Assembly: GCF_014280965.1 (NCBI RefSeq)
Contig: NZ_JACODZ010000007.1
Location: 124,001-188,000, forward strand
Reading direction: 5' to 3'
DNA length: 64,000 bases
DNA from: Echinicola salinicaeni
GTDB taxonomy: Bacteria; Bacteroidota; Bacteroidia; Cytophagales; Cyclobacteriaceae
The notes below the pieces were generated by a model. It was not told the origin of the DNA. It worked only from the letters and a program-made list of their open reading frames with translations, and searched no databases. This document shows, one piece after another, positions 47,757 through 57,003 of this stretch; position 1 is the stretch's first letter; the number at the start of each line of letters is the position of its first letter. Both the position numbers and the translations under genes were made by a program.

Positions 47757-48401
47757 ATGAACCAGGAATTAGACCTGATCTTAAAATACTTCCCTGATCT
47801 ATCGGACAAACAAAAAGAACAGTTTGCTGCCTTGGGGGACCTTTACCGGGATTGGAACCAAAAAATCAATGTAATCAGTAGAAAGGACATGGATTCCTTT
47901 TACATTCACCATGTCCTACATTCTTTGGGAATCGCAAAGGTCATGAATTTTGAACCAGGCACCTGGGTGCTGGACATTGGTACAGGCGGTGGTTTCCCTG
48001 GCATTCCCTTGGCCATACTCTTTCCTGACACCAACTTCCATTTGGTAGATTCAATAGGCAAAAAAATCACCGTGGTCAAAGATATCACCAAAAGCCTAAA
48101 ACTGAGCAATGTTGAAGCCCAACAGGTCCGCGCAGAATCCTTAGCCAGAAAATATGATTTTATCGTCAGCAGGGCAGTGACCCGGATGGCCAACTTCTAC
48201 CCTTGGGTAAAAGGAAAGTTTAAAAAAGAAGATTTTAACGAATTCCAAAATGGCATCCTTTACCTGAAAGGTGGAGAAGTAGATGAAGAAATGGAAGAAC
48301 TGGATATTTCATATGTGACCTATCATTTGGATGACTATTTCAAAGAAGAATTCTTCGAAACCAAAAAAGTGGTTTACGTTCCATTTGAAGGGAAAAGATA
48401 G
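47757..48401 (+). CDS. rsmG: 16S rRNA (guanine(527)-N(7))-methyltransferase
   Basis: 214-residue SAM-dependent methyltransferase. The SAM-binding motif VLDIGTGGGFPGIPLAILFPD is at about 70-90, preceded by NVISRKDMDSFYIHHVLHSL. The rRNA-binding surface includes FIVSRAVTRM. Length is typical (about 205-240 aa). It methylates G527 of 16S rRNA; loss in other bacteria gives low-level streptomycin resistance. It has its own terminator. Confidence 0.93.
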   Translation: MNQELDLILKYFPDLSDKQKEQFAALGDLYRDWNQKINVISRKDMDSFYIHHVLHSLGIAKVMNFEPGTWVLDIGTGGGFPGIPLAILFPDTNFHLVDSIGKKITVVKDITKSLKLSNVEAQQVRAESLARKYDFIVSRAVTRMANFYPWVKGKFKKEDFNEFQNGILYLKGGEVDEEMEELDISYVTYHLDDYFKEEFFETKKVVYVPFEGKR

Positions 48402-48414
48402 AAAAACCACAGCC

Positions 48415-48454
48415 CTGCCCATAAATCCTAGATTTATGGGCAGTTTCATTTTTT
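48415..48454 (+). terminator. Intrinsic terminator of rsmG
   Basis: Perfect 12-bp stem CTGCCCATAAAT / ATTTATGGGCAG (48415-48426 with 48432-48443, 5-base loop) followed by a T-rich tract. Confidence 0.93.
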
Positions 48455-48600
48455 GCATAAAACCAGCCTATTTATTAACCTATTTATTCGCAAGCAGTGC
48501 AAAAAATGCCAAAATAGTGTTTTTCAACTTTCCTTTTTTTCTTATCTTCAAAGCTATTCCAGAATAGCCGCTCACTTTTTATACCATTCAACTATTGATT

Positions 48601-50391
48601 ATGAATAAAACGCATCATTACGGTACCGGACTAATCGGAAACTGTGCTTACATCGCCCACATTGAAAAAAACACCAATATAAGTTGGTTGTGCTTTCCAA
48701 GATTTGACAGTGATTTCATATTTGGCAGCATGCTGGATAAGGAAAAAGGAGGAGAGTTCAATGTGCTTCCTGAAAAAGGTAGTTTTACCTCAGATCAGGA
48801 ATATCTAGAAAACACCAATATCCTCAAAACAACCATCACCCTGGACAATGGAGAGGAGGCCTATTCAGTAACAGACTTTGCCCCAAGGTTCCATAATTTT
48901 GACCGCTATCATAAACCCTTGATGTTGGTAAGGAAAATAGTACCTATCATGGGAGAGCCCAAAGTCAAAATCAACTGTAAACCTGTAACCAATAGAGGAG
49001 AAAAGTTTCTGAAGCCCTCAATGAGCAGTAACCACATCGAATATCTCGGGGCAGAACAGCAAGTACGACTGACCGCAAATTGCTCGGTAAACTATATTAT
49101 GGAGGACATGGCGTTTAGGCTACAGAGGCCTATATACCTGTTTTTCACCTATGGACAACCTTTAGAAGCTCCAGTAGAAAGTACCGCAGAAAGGTTCCTT
49201 CAAGCTACTACCCAATATTGGAGGGAGTGGATCAAGTCCACCAGTATTCCCCACTTCTATCAGAAACTGGTCGTTCGCTCAGCACTCGCTTTAAAGATCC
49301 ACCAGTTTGAGGATACAGGAGCGATCATCGCAGCCTCTACAACAAGTCTGCCCGAATCACCAGGATCTACCCGGAATTGGGATTATCGATATTGCTGGAT
49401 CAGGGACAGCTATTATACGCTGAATGTTTTCAATTCCCTTGGACATTTCCAAGAATTAGAGCGGTATTTTGAATACATTCAAAACCTTCCTACTAATGCC
49501 AACGGCAGGTACCAGCCGCTGTATTCCATCACTGGATCAGCACTATTGGAAGAAGAATTGAGCAACCTTTCTGGTTATTTAGGCAATCAGCCTGTTCGAT
49601 TTGGCAACCAAGCATACACTCATATCCAAAACGACCTTTATGGTCAAGTATTGGTAAGTTTATTGCCTCTTTACGCAGATAAACGATTTATAGAATCCGA
49701 AAAAAGCCACTCTGCTCCTTTCATCTACAATCTATTGGACAAGATAGAGGAAACAATGAATGAAAAGGATGCTGGCTTATGGGAATTCAGGAACCTTGCT
49801 CAGGAACATTGCTATACTTTTATCTTCCATTGGGCGGGCAGCTGTGCTGCTATCAAAATTGCAGATAGAATGGGGGATGATAAAATGAGGGCCAAGGCGG
49901 AAGATTTACGCCTAAAAGCCATTGAAAAAATCGAAGCCTGCTATGTGCCAGAAATGAAAGCCTATTCGCAGGCTATAGGCACCAAAAACATGGATGCCAG
50001 CACCTTGCAACTGATCACCATGGGATATTTTGGCAATGATATCGAAAGAGCCAATAATCACCTAAAAATGCTAGAAAAGGATTTATTGGCAAAAGACTAC
50101 CTGTTTTACAGATACAAGCATATGGATGACTTTGGGGTACCTGAAACTACTTTCCTGATTTGTGCTTTCTGGTATATTGAAGCACTGGCATGTGTCAACA
50201 GGCTGGATGAAGCCGTAGAAGGTTTCGAAACACTGACCAAATACTGTAATCACCTTCAGCTGTTCTCTGAAGATGTAGATCACAAAACAGGCTCCCAATG
50301 GGGCAACTTCCCCCAAGCTTATAGCCATGTAGGACTAATGAATGCTGCTTACCGAATTGGCCAAAAGCTTGACAGGCCAAACTTCTTATAA
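48601..50391 (+). CDS. Glycoside hydrolase family 15 (glucoamylase/trehalase-like)
   Basis: 596 residues from ATG 48601; the longer frame begins with TTG. A N-terminal beta-sandwich region (about 1-220, GNCAYIAHIEKNTNISWLCFPRFDSD) precedes the (alpha/alpha)6 barrel with STRNWDYRYCWIRDSYYTLNVF (about 260-280). The second catalytic Glu region is near FGVPETTFLICAFWYIEAL. Such cytosolic proteins cleave alpha-linked glucose or trehalose. No signal peptide, so the substrate is internal storage sugar. Single gene with its own terminator. Confidence 0.9.
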   Translation: MNKTHHYGTGLIGNCAYIAHIEKNTNISWLCFPRFDSDFIFGSMLDKEKGGEFNVLPEKGSFTSDQEYLENTNILKTTITLDNGEEAYSVTDFAPRFHNFDRYHKPLMLVRKIVPIMGEPKVKINCKPVTNRGEKFLKPSMSSNHIEYLGAEQQVRLTANCSVNYIMEDMAFRLQRPIYLFFTYGQPLEAPVESTAERFLQATTQYWREWIKSTSIPHFYQKLVVRSALALKIHQFEDTGAIIAASTTSLPESPGSTRNWDYRYCWIRDSYYTLNVFNSLGHFQELERYFEYIQNLPTNANGRYQPLYSITGSALLEEELSNLSGYLGNQPVRFGNQAYTHIQNDLYGQVLVSLLPLYADKRFIESEKSHSAPFIYNLLDKIEETMNEKDAGLWEFRNLAQEHCYTFIFHWAGSCAAIKIADRMGDDKMRAKAEDLRLKAIEKIEACYVPEMKAYSQAIGTKNMDASTLQLITMGYFGNDIERANNHLKMLEKDLLAKDYLFYRYKHMDDFGVPETTFLICAFWYIEALACVNRLDEAVEGFETLTKYCNHLQLFSEDVDHKTGSQWGNFPQAYSHVGLMNAAYRIGQKLDRPNFL

Positions 50392-50393
50392 AC

Positions 50394-50428
50394 AAAAAAC
50401 TCCGCTGAAAATATCAGCGGAGTTTTTT
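50394..50428 (+). terminator. Strong bidirectional terminator after the GH15 gene
   Basis: Perfect 15-bp stem (50394-50408 with 50414-50428, 5-base loop) with A-run and T-run ends, so it can work in both directions, also for the convergent namZ gene. Confidence 0.93.
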
Positions 50429-50636
50429 GTTTATTAATATAATGAAATAAGCTTATATGTATATCCGCAATTGCACCAGTAAGTTTTACCATTCAAAACA
50501 TTCCCTATTAAGAGAATACATATCTCTAAGAAATACTAATTTAAATCTGTGTAGATCCATGGAATCTCCCGATAAATCTGGACAGGCTGTGAGAAATAAG
50601 TTTACTGGTGTTAAAACGGATAATCATATAAGCTCA

Positions 50637-51929
50637 TTAGTAAAGCAAATAACCTGACCTGACTTTTTTGAAATATGCCAAACCTTCTTCCCACTGTTGA
50701 ATAATGGACGCTGGATTTTCTCCATTTAATATACCTTCCCTAATTGATGGTGTTTTCATGAGACGATCCATCCTAGCTGCTTTCCATTCCAATTTTTCAG
50801 GATATAATTCGTACAAAGCTTTCATCATATAAACCCCCGCTTGGGCAGAAGCAAATTTCTCTCTATCACTGACCTGAATAAATGCACTTCCGCATTCCTC
50901 ACCCAGAAACTTCGGCGGGTAAATCTTAATCCCATCTACGACTTCTTCTGGCATAAATTGACTAGAACTGAATGCTACCCCTTCCAATTGATAACTGTTC
51001 ATTTTGTCAGCGAGGGCCTCTCCATCTACCCAAGGAGCACCTATATGCTCAAAAGGATGCAGTGTACCACGAGCTTCGGACATATTGGTACCTTCCAATA
51101 AACAGGTCATGGGATAAAGGGCTGCTGTCGTAAGGGTCAACATATTTGGTGAAGGTTTGATCCATGGCAGTCCGGTTTCATCATACCATTTATTTCGGTC
51201 ATAATGCTCCATTTTCACCACAGTTAAATCAGCCTTTTTTAATTCTTTCTTTGCCCTTTCTTCATTGAACATATTAACCAGCTCCCCGACGGTCATGCCA
51301 TGAACAACCGGCAACTGGTCTACTCCCACAACAGGTTCCTTTTGGTGTTCTCCCACTGGCCCATCGACATAAACACCTCCTATGGCATTGGGTCTATCCA
51401 ATACCAAATATGGAATATCATTTTCTGCAGCAGCTTCTAAAACATGGTTCATGGTGGCTATATAGGTATAAAAGCGGGCCCCTATATCCTGGATATCAAA
51501 AACAATTACATCAATCCCTTCCAACATCTCTGCACTGGGCTTCCTTACTTTTCCATATAATGACACAACGGGCAAACCTGTCCCACTATCTATCCCATCG
51601 GTTACGTGACTATCTTCCTCTCCACGAATCCCATGTTCAGGACCAAAAAGCAAGGTCAAATCAACTTCTTCATTTTCATAAAGTACATCTACCAGATGCC
51701 TTCCGTCAGGCAATAATCCAGTATGGTTGGTAACCAAGGCCACCTTCTTATCCGCTATCAAAGGAAAGTAATCTTCCTCAAAAAGCCGCTCGGCACCAAT
51801 AATCACACTATTTGATGTTTTCTCTTCGGCTTGGCTTTTCTCTTCTTTAGTCCTATTACTGCAGGAATATCCAACTATTCCAATCAGGCATATTGCTGCA
51901 ATCCTTAAAATTCTATGCTTTCCTATCAT
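50637..51929 (-). CDS. namZ: Exo-beta-N-acetylmuramidase NamZ-like lipoprotein (DUF1343, GH171)
   Basis: 430 residues with lipobox VGYSC (Cys23), then the DUF1343/NamZ domain (about 45-430): VTNHTGLLPDGRHLVDVL, LFGPEHGIRGEED and IDVIVFDIQDIGARFYTY are family hallmarks. NamZ removes MurNAc from the non-reducing end of peptidoglycan fragments in Bacillus subtilis. Lipoprotein, so it acts in the periplasm or at the outer membrane. It begins 12 bases after a phosphoesterase-propeller gene and belongs to the same operon as the NagZ-amidase fusion. Confidence 0.88.
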   Translation of the reverse strand: MIGKHRILRIAAICLIGIVGYSCSNRTKEEKSQAEEKTSNSVIIGAERLFEEDYFPLIADKKVALVTNHTGLLPDGRHLVDVLYENEEVDLTLLFGPEHGIRGEEDSHVTDGIDSGTGLPVVSLYGKVRKPSAEMLEGIDVIVFDIQDIGARFYTYIATMNHVLEAAAENDIPYLVLDRPNAIGGVYVDGPVGEHQKEPVVGVDQLPVVHGMTVGELVNMFNEERAKKELKKADLTVVKMEHYDRNKWYDETGLPWIKPSPNMLTLTTAALYPMTCLLEGTNMSEARGTLHPFEHIGAPWVDGEALADKMNSYQLEGVAFSSSQFMPEEVVDGIKIYPPKFLGEECGSAFIQVSDREKFASAQAGVYMMKALYELYPEKLEWKAARMDRLMKTPSIREGILNGENPASIIQQWEEGLAYFKKVRSGYLLY

Positions 51930-51941
51930 TGTATTATTTCC

Positions 51942-53774
51942 TTAAAATTCTAACAATTCAACTTTTCCATCCATAGTAGCCACCACCAATAAATGGCCAT
52001 CAATTACACTCACTGTATTGGCCATTGAGTTGTCAACCTTATGAGCCCAATTGATTTTTCTCAACTTAGGGTTGATGCTATAAACAGTACTGTTTTTGGT
52101 GCCAAAATACACGTTTCCACCCTTTTCAATTAACATGGATGGAACATGCTCATATCCAAAACCGCAATCCATACGCCAAGCCAATTCAGCCTTCTCCTTG
52201 CCAGTTTTAAATGCTACAATTTCATCATTCATGGTCTTTCCATAAACCCAATTTCCATCTTCAGAAATCCCAATTGATTCTCTGACAGTTGCCTCATTAC
52301 TTCGCCAAAATTCCTCTCCATTCTCTGCATTGAGGGCAGTGACATAACGATCAGGAGCAACAATATAGACCACTCCGTCATGAGCTACTGGAATGCAACT
52401 GGCAGCAGAATACATTCTATTTGGGGAACCATTGGACCATTTCCAGCTTAAGCTTCCATCTTTTAGGTCTAAGGCATAGAAATACTTATCCCAAGCGCCA
52501 AAATAAACTTTGCCATTGTACACCAAAGCCTTGCTAACTACTGGCCCTCCTATCCCCTCAAATGCCCAAATCTCTTTTCCGTCATTAGCATCCAATGCTC
52601 GGAACTGACCATCGCTGCCTCCAATATAAACCCTGCCATCCTCTATAACAGGAGAACCAAGCACAGAAGCCCCTGTTTTAGTTTTCCAAATGACCTGACC
52701 ATCTTTCAAACTCAATGCATAAACAAAACCATCCCCAGATCCAACAATGAGCTGTTTCTTATACTTTGCAGGTGAAGAAAATATCCCTCCACCTGTTTGA
52801 AAACTCCACTTCAGCTCACCAGTCAGACTGGAAAGGGCTTCAACTTTTCCTAAGCTATTGCCATACACCACCAAGTCATCAGTTACCAGTGGAGTTGAGA
52901 TCACATTCGCATCGCTATGATAGCTCCACCTTTTATTTACACCTGGAAAATCTTCATTAATACTGAAATCTGGCCTTTCAAAATTTTCATCCTCAAAAGT
53001 CCTAGCTCCCAATGCTACCTTTCTCCAAGGATCTAGGGTAGTTAGTCCAGGTGTCCTCTCAGAGAAATAGGCCATATCATCTTTGATTTCCACTATATTA
53101 TAACCACCCACTTCATCCTTTGCCCTAAGGTTTGACCTCCCCATGACCCCAGGTATTCCTTCAAAGTCATAATTCTTATTCCGGTGCCCATGGCCACAAA
53201 TAGAAAATTGCACATTGTATTCCTTCAGTCTGTCTGTCAGTTCAAACCAATTGTCCAAGCTATTATCCAGTGGATAATGATTCACATTAATAATTCGCTG
53301 ATCTTTTGGAGTGGCCGCCAAAACTGAATCCATCCACACCACAGCATCCCTTGGGATATGACCATCAGACATCCTCACATAGGGTCCGGAAGCAGTTCCG
53401 ATAAATTTGTACCCCTTATGCTCAAAAGCAAACTTATCATAACCAAACTCACGGATAAAACTCACTCCTCCTGATTCTGACCATCCTGTATCATGGTTAC
53501 CTGGTATGATATAAAATGGAACATTCAGTTGACTAATGATATCAAAAGCCATTTTAATCTCCGAATCCGTCCCCATTTCAGTGATGTCTCCAGTGAGCAG
53601 AACAAAATCAATTTCCTCCAAGCTGTTTATATCATCAATAGTCAATCTCAAATCCTCACTCGGAATAGGATTGGCATCATTGATATGTGTATCTGTCACA
53701 AAAGCAAACTTGAAATTTTGGGCATAAACTGTCCCTAGCTGCATCACCAGAAGCAATGCCAGTAACTTTTTCAT
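51942..53774 (-). CDS. Secreted metallophosphoesterase fused to a PQQ-type propeller
   Basis: 610 residues. The signal peptide is 1-19 (ending VYAQ). The calcineurin-type domain (about 20-230) has all motifs: VTDTH (26-30), GD (in LLTGDITEMG), GNHD (92-95), H in VNHYPLD and the GHGH pair. An eight-strand-type repeat propeller follows (about 270-610, with WSFQTGGGIFSSP, GSGDGFVYALSLKDGQVIWK, GGSDGQFRALDANDGKEIWA). The propeller suggests binding to a ligand or partner; the substrate is unknown. It begins 29 bases after the stop of the NagZ-amidase fusion gene (operon partner). Confidence 0.85.
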   Translation of the reverse strand: MKKLLALLLVMQLGTVYAQNFKFAFVTDTHINDANPIPSEDLRLTIDDINSLEEIDFVLLTGDITEMGTDSEIKMAFDIISQLNVPFYIIPGNHDTGWSESGGVSFIREFGYDKFAFEHKGYKFIGTASGPYVRMSDGHIPRDAVVWMDSVLAATPKDQRIINVNHYPLDNSLDNWFELTDRLKEYNVQFSICGHGHRNKNYDFEGIPGVMGRSNLRAKDEVGGYNIVEIKDDMAYFSERTPGLTTLDPWRKVALGARTFEDENFERPDFSINEDFPGVNKRWSYHSDANVISTPLVTDDLVVYGNSLGKVEALSSLTGELKWSFQTGGGIFSSPAKYKKQLIVGSGDGFVYALSLKDGQVIWKTKTGASVLGSPVIEDGRVYIGGSDGQFRALDANDGKEIWAFEGIGGPVVSKALVYNGKVYFGAWDKYFYALDLKDGSLSWKWSNGSPNRMYSAASCIPVAHDGVVYIVAPDRYVTALNAENGEEFWRSNEATVRESIGISEDGNWVYGKTMNDEIVAFKTGKEKAELAWRMDCGFGYEHVPSMLIEKGGNVYFGTKNSTVYSINPKLRKINWAHKVDNSMANTVSVIDGHLLVVATMDGKVELLEF

Positions 53775-53803
53775 GATTTTCGAATTTATGGTTGTTCCTT
53801 ATT

Positions 53804-56758
53804 CTATTTCTTCAAAGCCTGATAAACAACTTCCATCACATTGGTTCTGGTATTTAGCTTATAAAGTTTGGTGTTTTCTCGTGTAGGATATACCCTGTTG
53901 GAAAGAAATATATAGACCAATTCGTTTTCTGGATCTACCCAAGCATAAGTACCTGTAAATCCAGTATGACCAAAACTGCTTTCAGGTGCACTTGGCGCTG
54001 AATTTCCATCTGGATCTCCTGGCTTAGAAGGCCTGTTGAATCCAAGCGCCCTATAATTGTCTGGGCAAAACTTACACTTCCCATATTCGCTAACCGTATT
54101 GCCTTTGATCAAAGTTTCGCCCGCATAGGTACCATCATTCAGGTATAGCTGCATCAACTTGGCCAGGTCATTGGCATCACCAAATAATCCAGCATGCCCA
54201 CTGACACCTCCTAACATAGCCGCCCCCTCATCATGAACCGTCCCAGATAACAATTGCTTTCGGAACAAACTATCATATTCTGTAGGGACAATACGATCTG
54301 CAGGATAATTTTTATAAGGATTAAAAGTTAAAGTACTCGCTCCCAAATGACTATAAATCCCCTCTTTTAAATAAGACTCAAAGTCTTCACCGGTAATACT
54401 TTCCACTACCTTAGGTGCCAAAATAAATGATAGGTCACTGTAAACATATTCTTTTTCAGGACTTACAGGAGAATTCATTATTTCCTTGTAGATCTTATCC
54501 GCATACTTTCTGTGTATGTATAGGTTATCTGCTACTTTTATCGGGAACCTTTTGCTTTGATGATCCTTGAAAGTCGCCCATTTAAATTTCCCGTTTTTCT
54601 TTACCGTGCTTTGCCAAAAAGCGATCCATGACTTCAATCCTGCTTGATGGGTAAGTATATCCGTATAAACCAAATCTTCTTTATTGCTTCCCTTGGCCAT
54701 AGGCAAATAGGTCCCCAGGGTATTGTTCTCATCAAATTTCCCTTCACCTTTTAATTTCATCAAAGCGGCCAATGAAGTACTGATTTTGGTAACTGAAGCC
54801 ATATCAAAAAGGTCATCATCATTTACTGGCACCTCTTTTTCATAGGTGTGGTAACCAAAAGAATTATGGTAAAAAACTTTCCCCTCCTTGGCTACCAATA
54901 CTGTAGCTCCGGGAATAGCCTTTTCAGCAATGGCCTCTTCCACGAATGTTGCTATTCCATCCAAATCATCTCGGTCTATTCCTACTGCCTCAGGCTCCAC
55001 ATAGGAAAATCTAAACCCTCCTTTAGTACTTAGTCCATCGCCGATTTTAAAATGGGAAGAAATGCTTACAGGCAATTTACCTTTGGCACCTACTCCTCCA
55101 AAAATAATCTGGGAAGCCACATCTTGGGTCAAATCTGATTCTTGGTAAGTGGCAATCAAAGCATCAGCATTTTCAATACCTTCAAATTTGTCCAAACTAT
55201 AAACATTGGCAAACACACTGACAATAGTAGGGACTTCTTGGATCAGTTCTTTGAGAAATACATTCATCTCTGCTGTAATCCCAAAATTCTTCACACTTGC
55301 TTTTAAGCCTAAATTATGTACTCCTACTATAACTTTACTGTACTGCTTTAATTTCTTCTTCAATTCAATCAGATCCTCTAGACCAGCTTCTTTGGAAAGG
55401 AAGAACTCATCGGCCTCCACATATCGGGACAAGCCTTTTTGGAAGGCAGTTTCTTCCTCCGCTCCAATGGCCAAAAACGCCAGCTTCTCCTCAGCAAGTC
55501 CCTTGATTGGCAATACTTCCTCATTATTCCTAAGCAAAGTGATGGAAGCCTCCACCAGCCTTCTATTGAGGTTTTGGGCTTTTGAACTGTTGATATCTTC
55601 ATAAATCCCCTCCATATCAACTGGCTTCCACTCATCCAATCCCAACCAAGCTTTGGCCTTTAACACTTTCATCACCCTACGGTCAATTTCTTCTTGGGTG
55701 ATCTCTCCATTTTCAATGGCTTTCTTAACTTCACTTATGGTGGTTTTCACATCCATGGTGTTCAGCAACATGTCATTACCTGCTAGTAGTGCCTTCACAT
55801 CCACTATCCCAGGAGGGTAAAACTTCGCCACTCCCTGCATATTCAATGCATCAGTAAACACCAATCCCTCATAACCAATTTCTCCTTTGAGCAAATCGGT
55901 TACAATTGGCTTGGAAAGAGTAGAGGCCAAATTTGGGGTATCATCCAAAACAGGAATATTCATATGAGCCACCATTACACTACCCAATCCATTTTTCATG
56001 AGTTTCCTGAAAGGATATAATTCCACTTCCTCTAGTCTCTCTCTAGAAAAACTGATAAGCGGCAAGCCATAGTGGGAATCCACATTGGTATCTCCATGAC
56101 CTGGAAAGTGCTTTGCATTGGCCAAGACATGTTCATCCTGCATCCCTTCCATATAAGCCATGGCTTTGGAGGTCACATTTTCCTTATCCTCTCCAAAGGA
56201 CCTGAATCCAATTACAGGATTGTTTGCATTATTGTTGATATCCACCACTGGGGCAAAATTCACATTGACACCGATACGCTTGGCTTGCCGAGCAATCTCC
56301 CCTCCCATCTCATAAATCAAACTTTCATCCTCTATTCCACCTAAAGCCATCTGATAGGGAAAACTCATGGTACTGTCCAAACGCATCCCCAAGCCCCACT
56401 CGGCATCAATACTAATCATCATGGGAACCTTGCTTATCTGTTGATAGCGATTGGTCATGCTAGCCTGTCTACCAGGCCCTCCTTGAAAAAATATCAAGCC
56501 ACCTACTTTATATTTCTCCACCAAACTAGCTATAGAATCCTCATGCTCCCTGTCTCTATTGGAATAAACGGGAATCATGATCAACTGCGAAATTCTTTCT
56601 TCAGGGCTCAGGGTCTTGAAAACCGAATCGGCCCAATGACTTTCTTGCTTTAAAAAAGGGATTTTGGAAGTGACTGAATCCTGTTGCCCCATAGCCTGAA
56701 GTCCAATGCCCGCAAAGAACAAGCTTAGGAATCCTCTTTTTAGTAAATTGTATTTCAT
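53804..56758 (-). CDS. NagZ-type GH3 fused to beta-lactamase-fold (AmiE-like) domain
   Basis: 984 residues with a signal peptide (1-25, ending QAMGQQ). The GH3 domain (about 40-400) has the NagZ loop KHFPGHG (216-222), the D227-S-H229 catalytic dyad and nucleophile D303 in TDALNMQG. A middle alpha/beta domain (about 410-570) is followed by a serine beta-lactamase-fold domain (about 590-975) with S655-V-T-K658 and Y773-S-D775, and HTGF near the end. In B. subtilis the separate enzymes are NagZ and AmiE (muropeptide rescue); here both activities appear on one exported chain. Activity of the beta-lactamase part (amidase versus esterase or penicillin binding) is inferred. Confidence 0.88.
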   Translation of the reverse strand: MKYNLLKRGFLSLFFAGIGLQAMGQQDSVTSKIPFLKQESHWADSVFKTLSPEERISQLIMIPVYSNRDREHEDSIASLVEKYKVGGLIFFQGGPGRQASMTNRYQQISKVPMMISIDAEWGLGMRLDSTMSFPYQMALGGIEDESLIYEMGGEIARQAKRIGVNVNFAPVVDINNNANNPVIGFRSFGEDKENVTSKAMAYMEGMQDEHVLANAKHFPGHGDTNVDSHYGLPLISFSRERLEEVELYPFRKLMKNGLGSVMVAHMNIPVLDDTPNLASTLSKPIVTDLLKGEIGYEGLVFTDALNMQGVAKFYPPGIVDVKALLAGNDMLLNTMDVKTTISEVKKAIENGEITQEEIDRRVMKVLKAKAWLGLDEWKPVDMEGIYEDINSSKAQNLNRRLVEASITLLRNNEEVLPIKGLAEEKLAFLAIGAEEETAFQKGLSRYVEADEFFLSKEAGLEDLIELKKKLKQYSKVIVGVHNLGLKASVKNFGITAEMNVFLKELIQEVPTIVSVFANVYSLDKFEGIENADALIATYQESDLTQDVASQIIFGGVGAKGKLPVSISSHFKIGDGLSTKGGFRFSYVEPEAVGIDRDDLDGIATFVEEAIAEKAIPGATVLVAKEGKVFYHNSFGYHTYEKEVPVNDDDLFDMASVTKISTSLAALMKLKGEGKFDENNTLGTYLPMAKGSNKEDLVYTDILTHQAGLKSWIAFWQSTVKKNGKFKWATFKDHQSKRFPIKVADNLYIHRKYADKIYKEIMNSPVSPEKEYVYSDLSFILAPKVVESITGEDFESYLKEGIYSHLGASTLTFNPYKNYPADRIVPTEYDSLFRKQLLSGTVHDEGAAMLGGVSGHAGLFGDANDLAKLMQLYLNDGTYAGETLIKGNTVSEYGKCKFCPDNYRALGFNRPSKPGDPDGNSAPSAPESSFGHTGFTGTYAWVDPENELVYIFLSNRVYPTRENTKLYKLNTRTNVMEVVYQALKK

Positions 56759-57003
56759 TTTATAATCAGTTAACTATTTCATTTTCTAATAATCCCTTCG
56801 ACTCTACCTGGTGGTTAGACAGGTCCGCTCGCGATGATAAAGCGCCTATCTTTATCAAATGACACCTTCGTATTACCTTAAATAAAATTAAAGGGATATA
56901 CTGAATACCAGCTTATAAATCACTCTGAGCGGCTCTTACCATGTCACCCTGAGCGCCCGCCTTCCGGAGGACAGGGAGTCGAAGTGCGACATGGCGAATT
57001 ACG
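56759..57003. other. Intergenic region with REP-like palindromic element, no gene
   Basis: Holds a GC-rich palindromic element at 56940-56995 (see separate entry), a related fragment near 56796-56835, and a short inverted repeat GATAAAG/CTTTATC near 56835-56856. No coding frame. Confidence 0.6.
56940..56995. repeat. REP-like palindromic element
   Basis: Outer arms CCATGTC / GACATGG (56940-56946 with 56989-56995) enclose an inner CCCTG / CAGGG (56948-56952 with 56973-56977) and a CCTTCCGGAGG core. GC content is far above the surroundings. The core TCACCCTGAGCG with GAGTCGAAG resembles dispersed intergenic repeats seen in this phylum; the count in the genome cannot be seen from one window. Confidence 0.6.

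Noticed and set aside
50457-50657. 66-residue plus-strand frame between the GH15 terminator and namZ
   Set aside because: No recognisable motif or promoter; it follows a strong terminator and overlaps the namZ 3' end, so it is probably chance.
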